From Helianthus annuus (taxonomy: Eukaryota > Streptophyta > Magnoliopsida > Asterales > Asteraceae), in assembly GCF_002127325.2 (NCBI RefSeq), contig NC_035443.2, positions 122,015,061 to 122,079,060 on the forward strand: DNA of 64,000 nucleotides. Reading direction: 5' to 3'. Below, in pieces: positions 48,620 through 58,903 of this stretch. The notes beneath the pieces are model-generated. The model did no database searches. It saw only the letters and a program-made list of their open reading frames with translations, and was not told the DNA's origin. Positions within the stretch are counted from its first letter, which is position 1; the number at the start of each line of letters is the position of its first letter. Both the position numbers and the translations under genes were made by a program.

Positions 48620-49305
48620 TATAATCTGTTTTATCATGTTTTAATTTCTTAACAATGAACACCCAAATAAATACTAATCAAATCCTGGAAACATAAACAG
48701 CACACTCTATCATGCAAGTATCTTCCCTACCACATATTTCACAAGTCCAATCCAGATTTCTGAAAATCTTAACTGGGAGTAGGTTGAGAAGAGAACAGAA
48801 TAGATCTTTTGCAGAGATGATATAATATACAGATCAAATGAGTTTTTCTCAATTTGATATAGGTTTATTGGGGTTTCTTTTGGGCACTAGAGGGCCTCTT
48901 TCGGGTGTTTAGATTTACAGCGCGACAACGTACAGCTAGGTCAGCATGTATCTGGATGCAGCAGAAGCTGACGTTGCCTAGCACCTCCAGGTCAGCATGT
49001 ATCTGGATGCAGTAGAGGAGGTACACGACTTTTTTCAGATAAGATTTCAGAATCAGATCAAAATTGTGTGTATCGGGAAAACATACAGACATTCAAATAG
49101 AAATGAGCTAATTCCAAGTGACTTTCTTTCCTGGGGTCATGTACAATTTTAGTTCTAAACAGAAGGACAACCAAGATATCCCCGGATGATTCAACAATAT
49201 AAAAACCCGAAACCTCAGATGTTGGCTATCAATCAACGCAAGATTTAAGACCATAAGATCATACGTCGTTGGTATGTTACCCACATGATACATAGTTCGT
49301 TATGT
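48620..49305. repeat. ~684-bp internal duplication of element 2, copy 2
   Basis: Direct repeat of 46758-47441, separated from it by about 1.2 kb. Confidence 0.9.
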
Positions 49306-49860
49306 TTATATCACTTAGTATCTTTTATCATGTTGAGCGTCAAGCCTATCGACATATCGCAGTAGATCCTAGTCTTTTCAGCTATGGCACCTTACATGTG
49401 TTAGTCAAACCCTTTGACACAAACATTTATTTCACTTCCCATATCATGCAATTTTTCTTTTTGACTTTTTCATTTTTCTAATGTTTTTGTGTTTTTCTCG
49501 TTTTCTCCCCCTGAAGCAATACATATATATACAGCAAACTCTTTTTGTATTTTTCTTTTCTGAGTTTTCTCCCCCTAAACTCTATATATGTCTCTCTCTC
49601 CCCTAAATTTGTGCATAAATCTTGGATTTTGCGCAAATTTACCATTTACAAGAGAAAGGACACTTTATATACAAAGTTATAGACTAAGAAAAAGAGAGAA
49701 AAATATTTTTGCTTAACCATTCTGTCATCAGATTGAAGACTAATCAAATTCAAATCAAAGTACTGAATTTAAACGGTACCTTTTGCTGATCATTTCTTAC
49801 TTCTTGTATCTCCTCCAAAGGAAACATATCATCTGTAAAAAAAAATTGAACTTTTTGCAA
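49306..49860 (-). other. T-rich multi-PPT-like region of element 2
   Basis: Non-coding. PPT-like motifs (complement of ctccccctgaa, ctccccctaaac, ctcccctaaat) lie at about 49504, 49569 and 49600 after a T-rich run. The same arrangement is in element 1 at 40330-40430. Repeated PPTs upstream of the 3' LTR are a reported Sirevirus trait. Confidence 0.55.
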
Positions 49861-52518
49861 CAGTGAAATGTTACCCGTTTTTATCTCTGGAACAACCGCT
49901 ATCAACATTCCAGAGATTGTCAACAGCTCCTCCTTGGTTGTTCCTGAAAAGTAAGGAGGTTAGTAAGACATGGGTACCCAGGCCATCGTGGTCCTGGGTT
50001 TACCTGAAGCATCAAAGTAAGACACTTCTTTCAAACATAAGTCCCCTTTCGTTTCAAGGATTGGAGACGTTGCTGCTTTGAATTTGGGTTTCCAAATTTG
50101 TTTCGGCTTAGCAAACGCATTTGTTGCCTTCGGTTCAGCAACTTTAGCTGTTTCAGGTTTATGAGTTTTGGAAACAGATTTTGTTTTTGTTCCTGAACAG
50201 CTTTGCGTTTCTTTTGGAATTCTATTATACCCGTGTGTCCCATTCCAAGGCATACCCCCACGATCAAGGTAAGCACAACGATTCATCGTAGCAGGTGAGT
50301 AAACTGATGTCATCCTGTTAGTTTATATTAGGTTTTGGACACACGGGAACAGACATCAGTTTTCATATGACGTGTGTTTACTAAAGCATGAACAGACGTT
50401 TGTTTTTGGCAGCGTTCCAATCCCCATCAGAAGGTTTAACCTTGGGATTCACATTCTTCATTGCCTTAGGTGAAGATCCCTTCATCGGCTTAGAATGGTA
50501 GTTATCCTTTGGTGTAACGCTCCGATTTTGCATATAATATGGCACGTAGGGACGATGTGTGCAATTTCTTGCAATGTGACCAGCAATGCCGCAATTGAAG
50601 CATGTTTGTCTCTTCACGTAAAAGGCATTCTAATCAGCTCGTGTAGCTCTTGCAGGCCCTGAAGGATGAACCGGTCCTTTCTGTGCTTGTTTTTGTTGCA
50701 CATTTCCAGCAGACGAAGATGAATTTGGATGTCTATACTTATCGTTTGCCGGGGCCTTCTGTGGTTGAGATTTCTTTTGATTCTTCTTGTTTTGATTAGA
50801 CTGCGGGTCTTGTTCAGAAATCTCACCAGTCTTTCCGAAAGCTTTGTTAGCACAGTCAAATGCATATTTTTCACATTTGCCATTACTGACTGGTTTAACA
50901 AAGGCATTTTTCACATCACGGGCCTTTTGAGGATTATTGCTGCCCGTTGAGGACTGTGGAGAGCCTGCTTGTCTTTGATGTTTAGGCTTCTTCTTTCCGT
51001 GTCCTTTACCTGCTCGCTTCGGCTCTTGTTGCTTGATAGGAACCTTTTCATCACTAATCGAAGGTTCAGATTGTTCAGCTTGTGCACTTGGAGCCTTGTG
51101 CACATTAGTTTCCACTTCATTTACTTTGGTAGGATCCGAGACTTCTGGTTTGTTGGATGAAATACCAGAAACTTTAGCAGAAACTTCAGGTGAAACATTT
51201 GACGAATCTTCAGCATAAGTCGGTTCTGCACATGACATCCTTGAGCTGAATTCACTAGAATCAACTGATTCCAATTTCTCAGAATCAGCTGCTTCAGGTG
51301 ATTCGCGTTTGGAATGAGATGGTTCAGCCGGCTCATTCGTTTCATTTGCCGATTCAGTCTCTCTAACACAAGCATCAACATTTTCGCCCAAACCATCAGG
51401 CCTGAGATTAATCACAGAGCGAAAAACTGAGTTAAAAATATCACACGCCATAATAGAGTCTAGATTAGCTTCATTTATTACATTTTCAGAAGCATTAGAC
51501 TCTGATGCTTGTTCCTCCCCAGCTACCTTTTCAACCGTTACTTCAACTACTTCATCTGCACATGTAGAAGAAGCATTATGATCAATTGTACCTTTAGCAA
51601 CAAAATTTATTGGAGGAGTCGCTCGTTTATCAACAGGTCTGCTGTTGATTCATGACTTATCAGTTTTAGGACCGTAAGCCATCTTGTTCTCATTCATCAA
51701 TTCCTCCTCAGTCATGGGTAAGTATGTGTAATTGTCATTGTAAGGAGGAGGAACTTGATTAAAACCCAAACCACGCCCTTTATTTTCCTTGTATGCAAGT
51801 TGCTGATCACACAAGTTCTTGACCAGTTTGCTGGAAGAATCAAATTTCTTAATGTTAAGTTCGTTAATCTGGTATCTTTCTCTGATATCTTCCAATTCTT
51901 TGGTCAAGATACATACTTTCTCCTGTGCCTCCAAGAAATGGGCTGTTTTTACACTAACATCATCCTTAAATTTGATGATGTCTTTTCGCTGAGCTTCAAT
52001 TTTATCTTTATAAAGCTTTTCATTCTTTGATAAAGTAAAATTTTTATTTTTTATGTCGTTGTAGTCTTGAATCAACTCAGCGTTGTGTAATCGATATGCC
52101 TTATTTCTTTTTCTACACTCAGGAGTGCAAAATACAGAAAGTATCTCTTCACGATCACGAGTAACTTCTTGAGCCATGGTTTGTTAAACATAAATGCTGA
52201 ATTTTGTGATGAGTCGGCATTGCCATAGGATTTGATGAGAGAGATCAGCTCATCTGACTTCATTTTGTAACAGTTGCCGTCGGTTGTCACTATTATCTGA
52301 TTAATATTCATAAACCAACTACAGTTCGCCTGATCTGGAATCCCTTTTATAGCCTCCAAAGTTTTCTGTTGCTCATGCGAGTAGGCAGCACCATTCCTGC
52401 CTTTTCCATTTCAGAGAGCAGTTCAGCAAACCGACCTGCAAGTGCATCTACAGATTCACCGTATGAGTAACTGAATCCTTCGAATTTCTGCTCAAGCATC
52501 TCCCTTTTTGAAGACATT
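49861..52518 (-). pseudogene. Element 2 gag (inner copy) with zinc knuckle and protease trace
   Basis: It starts at ATG 52518 (MSSKREMLEQKFEGFSYSYG), the second half of a copia capsid (ESVDALAGRFAELLSEMEKA). Coiled-coil segments follow (about 52170-51850, DREEILSVFCTPECRKRNKA) and a Ser/Pro/Glu-rich linker (51450-50650). The zinc knuckle CFNCGIAGHIARNC lies at 50602-50561, then a Lys-rich tail. At about 49915-49870 the protease active-site region VDSGCSRD is read, with frameshifts around it. The frame breaks near 52400, 52180, 50620 and 50320. No integrase or RT follows. Confidence 0.75.
50234..50340. repeat. Module copy inserted in gag, with 24-nt inverted fragment
   Basis: 50234-50316 repeats the module at 48508-48593 (gtgtcccattccaaggcata and onward). 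Directly after it, 50317-50340 is the exact reverse complement of 47516-47539. It interrupts the gag reading frame. Confidence 0.85.
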
Positions 52519-53395
52519 TTAAAATTTGATCCCCCAAAAATGTGATCCTTTTTAACAATTTCCTCAACACAAGCTCAAAGCGAGAACCTGTGTACTCGCT
52601 AACTCAAACTCTTTGCACACGAATGAATCCGCTGTCTGAGTCGCGCCTCAAAACCAGTCAAAACCGAATTCACCACCAAACAAACTCCTTTTTTTTTTTT
52701 TGCTTTTTTTTTAATTTATTTAATTTTAAATTTTTTTATTTATTTATTTTTTTATTTTAAGTTTTAATAATCCTAACCCCTATTTAATTAGAAAATAATT
52801 GTTATTATTAATTTTTATTTATTATTATTATTATAACCTAATGATTGAACTAATGATTACCTTATAATGATTATTATTATTATATTATTATTATAATAAA
52901 TGATTATGTAATTATGAAACAATGATTAGTCAAATTATTATTATGATTAAAAACCTAAGCTAAACGTCCTGTCATCGTCTTCTTCTTCATAACACTATAC
53001 CCACAAACCCTAATTATAATTTTCATGCGCCATCACCTACAATGAAAACGGAAGAAATGAATATAAGCAGAGGCAATGGATGTGACGGAGACGCAAATGA
53101 GATCAAGATTCACAGCGGTCGATGATGACGATGAACGGAGAACCGGAGGTGGTTAATGGTGGTGATTAACGACATACAAGATAAATGGAGATGAGTGATA
53201 ATGAAGTTGTTGCAGGTGTTGCTCGGAGAAGGACGGAAGTCGACGAAGATGATGATGAACGATGACCGGAGGTGAAGAAGTTGATCGGCGATGAAGATGA
53301 TGAACGATGACGGTTAATTCGGAACGGTGATCGGAATAAGCAAACAGGTGGACGGAGATGAAAGTCAGTAAACGAACTTGAAACCGAAAATTCGA
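52519..53395. other. AT-rich and G/A-rich non-coding part of inner leader
   Basis: 52680-52930 is T/A-rich with simple attatt repeats. 53040-53330 has gatgatgacgatgaacgg-type simple repeats. No gene is supported. Confidence 0.5.
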
Positions 53396-53795
53396 AATCT
53401 TAACTTGGTACCTTAAAGACTCGAGACAGTGGAGATGGTTGCGACTCCGACTCGAAACCGTAATGACTCGAGAACCGTAGAGGATGATGAGTCGAGACCT
53501 TAATAACTCGAGACGTTGGTTGCGACACAGATTAAGTGAAACTCGAAACCGATGATCGCGACTCGAGACAAAAGATGATAACTCGAGACCAAATGTAGCA
53601 GATGCGAAGTCGAGACCGAAACCGTGATGAATCGAGATCTTGATTGCGACTGTGGAGGTGACTCGAGACCACTGCTGAGTAGGAGTCGAGACTGTGAAGG
53701 GACCTCCTTGACTCGAGACCGGTGAAGATGTTGACTCCAAATCAAATGTTTTAAAAAGCTCGAAACCGTCGACTAGATGAAATCCCACTCGAGAC
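53396..53795. repeat. GAGTCGAGACC motif cluster B (inner leader)
   Basis: About 15 copies of actcgagacc, gagtcgagacc or actcgaaaccg lie in 400 bp, within the leader that belongs to the inner PBS at 54105-54117. The 224-codon minus ORF across it is a by-product of the repeated word. Confidence 0.8.
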
Positions 53796-54104
53796 CTTTT
53801 GAAATTAAATTTGAATGAGATTGACAATTTTGTTCCGAGATATTTGGAAACTTTTAATTCAAGATAATTTTCAAAATTAAAGGATTATGATTGATATTAA
53901 AGTATTTTCCGAAAAAGAATAAAAAGATTTTATTTAATCCTTTAACAACCTTTTCAAAATCAAAGCACCAAAATATACCGAATTTTTATAAAAATCCGAT
54001 GAATACTACGAAGAACACGAAGAACTCGAAGAACACCAGACCAAAAAATTACGAAAATCTTGAATCTTTGATATCACATTCCGAGCCTAGAGATAGATTC
54101 TAAA

Positions 54105-54117
54105 GGCTCTGATACCA
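54105..54117 (-). other. Second (inner) primer-binding site
   Basis: The plus strand ggctctgatacca gives minus TGGTATCAGAGCC, a match to the complement of the initiator tRNA-Met 3' end. It lies directly after gag codons instead of after an LTR, so an LTR has been lost at this junction. Confidence 0.75.
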
Positions 54118-54830
54118 CTTGTAATTTGTTTCTCTTTGCTTATCATCTAGTTCGCATGCTTTAATATGAGAGATCATCTCTGACAAGGTGCGTCTAGCGA
54201 GTCTTTAGTTTTCTTGATCATGGCAACATGATGATCCCAACTCTTTGGTAATGCATTAAGAAGTTGTCGGTTTGTGGATGCATTAGTTGTATGAATTTCT
54301 TCCATTTGCATTTGGGTTACCAGCTTCACAAATCTCTGAATCTGATTGTCTACCGTTTCACCATAAATATGGTTGAAATTGTTGAAATTTTGTTGCAGCA
54401 GATTTCTTCGACTCTCTTTCATATCTTCATTTCCTTCATACACTTCGACCAGAGAATCCCACAGTTCTTTCGCTGATTTGCAGGAGTGAAATCCGATAGC
54501 AATATCAGGGCCCAATCCCATAGTCAAGTATGAACGAGCACGGTCATCTTCCTCAGCTATAAGAACATCATCTTCAGTATATTGATCCCTAGGTTTCTTC
54601 ACTTTAACACCCGGTTCGGTGGAACTTTCCATCATAATCTCTTAGGACCCCTCACAATACTTCGCCACACTTTGTAATCTTTAACCTTCAAATGCTGCTC
54701 AAAACGCCATTTCCATTCGGAGAAAATCATTTGCATCAGTTAATCTCGGAATGCGTGTTGTGGTTCCAATTTTTGAGTCCAGTTCTTGTTGTTGGTTTAG
54801 AGCTGCAATTCAGCGTTGTTTGTTGCCCAT
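54118..54830 (-). pseudogene. Element 2 gag (outer copy), N-terminal half
   Basis: It begins at ATG 54830 (MGNKQR). A few stops come in the first 65 codons. It is then open from 54635 with the copia gag (UBN2-type) core: FHSCKSAKELWDSLVEVYEG, NFNNFNHIYGETVDNQIQRF and LLNALPKSWDHHVAMIKKTK. A short indel near 54180 precedes SHIKACELDDKQRETN. The coding sequence then runs straight into the second PBS, where a full gag would continue. Confidence 0.8.
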
Positions 54831-54914
54831 ATTTAATTAATCGATTAAATTTTTAAGGGTCCAAAGTTTTAATCAAGTTCAACAGCCCAGGTCCAAATCA
54901 CAAAACACGTTGTA

Positions 54915-55218
54915 GTTTGACGTTGCGAGTCGAGACCACGAATGCGAGTCGAGACCAAGACAAACAACTCGAGACTTGACTTGTTTGCGAGTCAAATCAA
55001 CCACTTGTCGAGACCAGCTGATTGCGAGTCGAGGCAAAAACAGCACAACCCGAGACTTGACTCGAGACCGACAGCCGTTGCGAGTCGAAACCAGAACAAG
55101 ACAAGTCGAGACCACAGCCGTTGCGAGTCGAGACCAAAGCAGAACAAGTCGAGAACAGCACAAGATTGCGAGTCGAGACCTGCAAAACAGATAAGAGATA
55201 AGAACGGTTGACTCGTAA
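54915..55218. repeat. GAGTCGAGACC motif cluster C (outer leader)
   Basis: About 14 copies in 300 bp, mostly ttgcgagtcgagacc and aactcgagactt. They lie between the outer PBS and gag, the region where a retroelement leader or packaging signal would be. Confidence 0.85.
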
Positions 55219-55472
55219 TCCCGGATTTCCAGCACTTCCAAATTCAAAGATTTTGAGATCTTTGAATTTTCTTCAATCAGCTCCGAGAAATCAGCAAACA
55301 GATTTCTGAAAACACACGATCCAAAATCAGTAACAATTTTTAATAATATCACCAAGAACAGATCGGTAAAATTAAGTCTTCCACTGCAAAACAACCACCA
55401 AAAAACAGATTAGTAATAAAAGTTTGATCTTGAATCTGATTGATATCAAAACCGAACCAAGAATGGTTTCTT

Positions 55473-55484
55473 GGCTCTGATACA
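55473..55484 (-). other. Primer-binding site of element 2 (initiator tRNA-Met)
   Basis: The minus strand reads TGTATCAGAGCC, two bases from the 5' LTR end at 55487. It differs by one base from the usual TGGTATCAGAGC. Confidence 0.85.
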
Positions 55485-55486
55485 AT

Positions 55487-55892
55487 TGTAAAAACCCTTG
55501 CAGGATCTATCAATGATATCAATATCGTCTTGTGAAGGTGCGGAAAACAATCACAAGATGATTCAAGAACAAACAATAATAAAGAAGCAATAATATGAAC
55601 TAGTATGAATTAAACACAAACCAAAGACATCTTGCATTCAACAATTAACGAAGACTGATACAAGAACTCAATTCCCTTGAACTCGCAACCTCCTATTGAC
55701 CAACAACCTCAACCCTAAGGTTGAGGTTTGTTTTAAATACTAACTACTTAGGCCGAAACCTAAGCCCATAGACTAACCCGGTTGCGACTTGACCCAAAAC
55801 ACATACATCGGCCCATATACAATACTAGAGAAATACATAAACAACCCCTATACTATGCAAAACCTACATGTATAAACCTTCAGGTTCCAATA
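55487..55892 (-). repeat. Element 2 5' LTR
   Basis: It corresponds to 42728-43131. The outer terminus is TATTGG instead of TGTTGG on the minus strand, so the canonical TG end carries one substitution. Confidence 0.92.
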
Positions 55893-56335
55893 GGTTGAAA
55901 GCGTCAACGATGAAGTTCGTGACTTTCGGATGACAATACAGTTAACCGAGGACTTAACGAAATAGGTATATATCTTGAAACCCTTATAAGTCAACTTGGA
56001 AGGTTCAAATGCAAGAAATAAGATTAAAACAATGTTGTGAAAGGGCAAGGGACCAAAGCTTATAAGTCAAAAGTTGAAGATTTGATCAGAAGGGGCATCG
56101 CGCGACGCGACGGTCCCTGGGGGGGGGGGGGCTTCGCGTGCCGCGAGGGCCTGTCTGATCCGAAACTTTGCTTCATGTCTGCCTCTCTCATTCAAACCGA
56201 CTTAGAACCATAAATGATGCAGCATGGGCGCCCCGTACATGCTTTAGAGCCCTTAGGGACACTTGTTGATGATCAATGATCAGTTTGTAGCCTTGGTTGT
56301 CAACAATCTAGTGATTTATAAGCACTATAAAAGGC

Positions 56336-56343
56336 CCTCATGT
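56336..56343 (+). promoter_or_regulatory. TATA box of the 42316-58898 solo LTR
   Basis: tataaaag is followed about 30 bp later by gtgttcacactcc, a plausible initiation region. It supports plus orientation. Confidence 0.6.
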
Positions 56344-58903
56344 GCAACATTGTGTTCACACTCCTATCTGCATTTGTGAAGACTTCTGGAGCTCCAAAGC
56401 AGAACCAAGCCATCCTTAGTTATGCATAGGACTTTCGTAAGCACCCTTAACCTTTCTTAGTTAAGTTTTTGCTTAGTTTTAGCTTAAAAGTCAAACCGTC
56501 GTAATTAAAGGTTGACTTAACGATTAATCACAAATGGTCCAGTGATTAGCCGAATCAAAGGTAGTTATATATTGTAATTATGTGGGCATTAAACCCTTAA
56601 AAAGTGCACCCTCTGATTCCCACTCTAACTAGTCCAAATGTCGGGTCAAAGTTGCTTAGAAAAAGTCAACAGAATGCTAATTTTCGATTTAATGCATAAT
56701 TAACAATGTAGATAGCATGTAACCTGTTTTATCACTCATATAACTTGATAATAAGTATTATAACTGGTCTAAACTTGTTTGATCCGACCATTTGCTATTT
56801 TGACCTGGTTCGGAACCGAAAGTCGCAAAACTTTGACTTTTGCTTTGACTTCAGTTCTGACCCGATTTGGCATGATTTAGATATGCCTTAGGACTCTCTT
56901 AGGACCAGGTTACATGATAGTATAACCCTGCTGTAGCCGGTTCGTTGTTTGTCCGAGTTTTTTGCACATTTCCGTAATATGCTTAAAAGTTGACCATAAT
57001 GCCCTTTTGACCTTAAAACGAGAATTTTGAAAATGTGAAAGGAAAATAACCTTAGTTACTGATTTCTAAGCATGTCCCTAAAATTTCATGTCAATCCGAG
57101 GTCTAGAATAGGAGTTATGCTAAATAGCGCAATTAAGAAAAACTTTTGTAATTAAACGGCGCAATTAGCATAAAGCCTACCTAAACCCAAATTTCGACAC
57201 CAAACCTTTTACACACTGATGTAAAATATTATTTTTAGATTTTTAAAGATTTTTAATTATTTTTAACCTGTTCATAACCTACGGTTATGGCCTTGATTCG
57301 GTAAATACCGAACATACCCTTTTCGGACATAAATGAGTTCTACATGGTATTTTGACCCGAATCCAATTGCTACTGATTTTAAATAATAAATAAAGTATTT
57401 GAAACTTTATAACTTATTCAGAAAACTAAGATTTCCTGTATAACCCGGAAATCGCTTAAAACGACGTTATACGCGTATTAAACGCATAGTTTGGGTTTAA
57501 AACCATTTTTGACATAAAGGCTTATTGCCTACTGATATAACTTGTTAAAAATAAGTGGTTTACTGATTACTTCAGACCCGAACATCAGAAGTATAAATAA
57601 TCTCTTTTATAATCTTTAAAATGACCGAAATATCCCTACGGGGCGTATTAAGGGATTAAACTCGTTATGGGCATAATGGGAGGTATCCTACTGATATCAC
57701 AACCTCTTTAGAGCATATTGACTTAGGAAACCTATGTAAGACTCTTATGGTTGCCCGTTACGCTATTTACACGTTCGGTACGGTTTATGTAACTAGTTTA
57801 CATAAATTAGCCGAAATGGGTCAAACCTTGTCGTTTTTATCTCAAAATCTAGAATGTGATTGGATTACCCATATTAAACAAGTCTTCAAACTTGTCGGGT
57901 CTAAATCACATTTTATTCCGGTCTTCGCTTAATTGTGCATACGAACTGTATCTTTCGTTAAAAACTAACCGGTCTAAGCCTAAGCTTAATCAAAGACCCG
58001 TTAGGATTCTAATAGGTTATTATAAACCTTCGTTCCAGAATAGGAGACCAGGTAAAAGCTACTTGCATTAGCTGTTTGTGAATTATACTTGCAAAGGTAA
58101 ATACTTTTAACTTATTTCCCTATACGGGCTTGGGGTACGGTATATAAAATACCGCTTGGTCGGGCAATTGACCTTAATCGTTTGGTGGTTAAGTATTATC
58201 AATTATCACCCGTTAAAAATTTGACTTGTTTACTTAAAGCCTTTGGGGTGTTAATGACCATGTCCCGGATATCCCTGGCATCATCTTACGAGAATGGCCA
58301 CGACCTAAGCACGGGGTGTAGGCGTACACCTGACAGCTGCATATGAAAAATGGTGTCTCACTTAAGGATTAACCTTGGGGGCATTATACCTGTGGTGTGT
58401 CTATTAGTCTTTAACCCGGTCTACGGAACGTGCTACTGAACGCAAAGAAACATGTAATTCGTTTACAAGTATTATATTAAAATAATTATCCCAAGTTATA
58501 AAAGTTTGTGCCCTGTGCATTCAAATCAATTTTATTAAACCTTTTACAAAAGTGACGGTTGAATGTATTTACCAGTGTAAACTGACGTATTTTCCCAAAA
58601 AGGTTAACTGCAGGTACTAAACGAAATAGGCTGGCTTCCTCCTAGTGCCCACAATAAGTCTCGCAAGCTTGGACGTCAACCTTTTGAACAATATTTCCTA
58701 TTTATTTTTGGATCCCATGTGGATCATTTTCAATTGTTGTGATACTTGACATTATAATAATATTCAGTTGAAATATATCTATTTTTTGCTTCCGCTGTGC
58801 ATTTACATATTGTGTTGTTTGACTATATTGTTACCAACTACGTCACGATAGTCCCCCACCGGCCCACCGGTGAAACGTGTGGAAATCGGGGTGTGACACC
58901 GAC

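Larger units (their letters stand above)
42728..55892 (-). mobile_element. Sirevirus-like Ty1/copia element 2 (chimeric, pol-less, ~13 kb)
   Basis: The LTRs are 42728-43131 and 55487-55892, about 99% alike (about 4 substitutions and 4 short indels). A PPT adjoins the left LTR and an initiator-tRNA-Met PBS adjoins the right LTR, so the element reads right to left. Flanks gtttg (42723-42727) and ggttg (55893-55897) are a 5-bp TSD with one mismatch. The inside holds two leaders, gag, a protease trace, duplicated non-coding blocks and an env-like ORF, but no visible INT, RT or RH. It inserted in the solo LTR described above. Confidence 0.9.
42316..58898 (+). mobile_element. Solo LTR (~3.4 kb) in element 1 gag, split by element 2
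   Basis: It starts TGTAACACCTCG at 42316 and ends ATCGGGGTGTGACA at 58898, with perfect TSD ccgac at 42311-42315 and 58899-58903. Removing it with one TSD restores the reading frame of element 1 gag. Its own sequence is 42316-42727 plus about 55898-58898; the middle is element 2. A plus-strand TATA box lies at 56336-56343. It is probably Ty3/gypsy by length and ends. Confidence 0.9.

Noticed and set aside
53153..53827. 224-codon minus-strand ORF
   Set aside because: It is produced by the repeated GAGTCGAGACC word lacking stops in that frame; there is no homology or domain, and it overlaps a retroelement leader.
57747..58071. Overlapping plus-strand ORFs
   Set aside because: Inside a solo LTR, no domain, ordinary length for chance.
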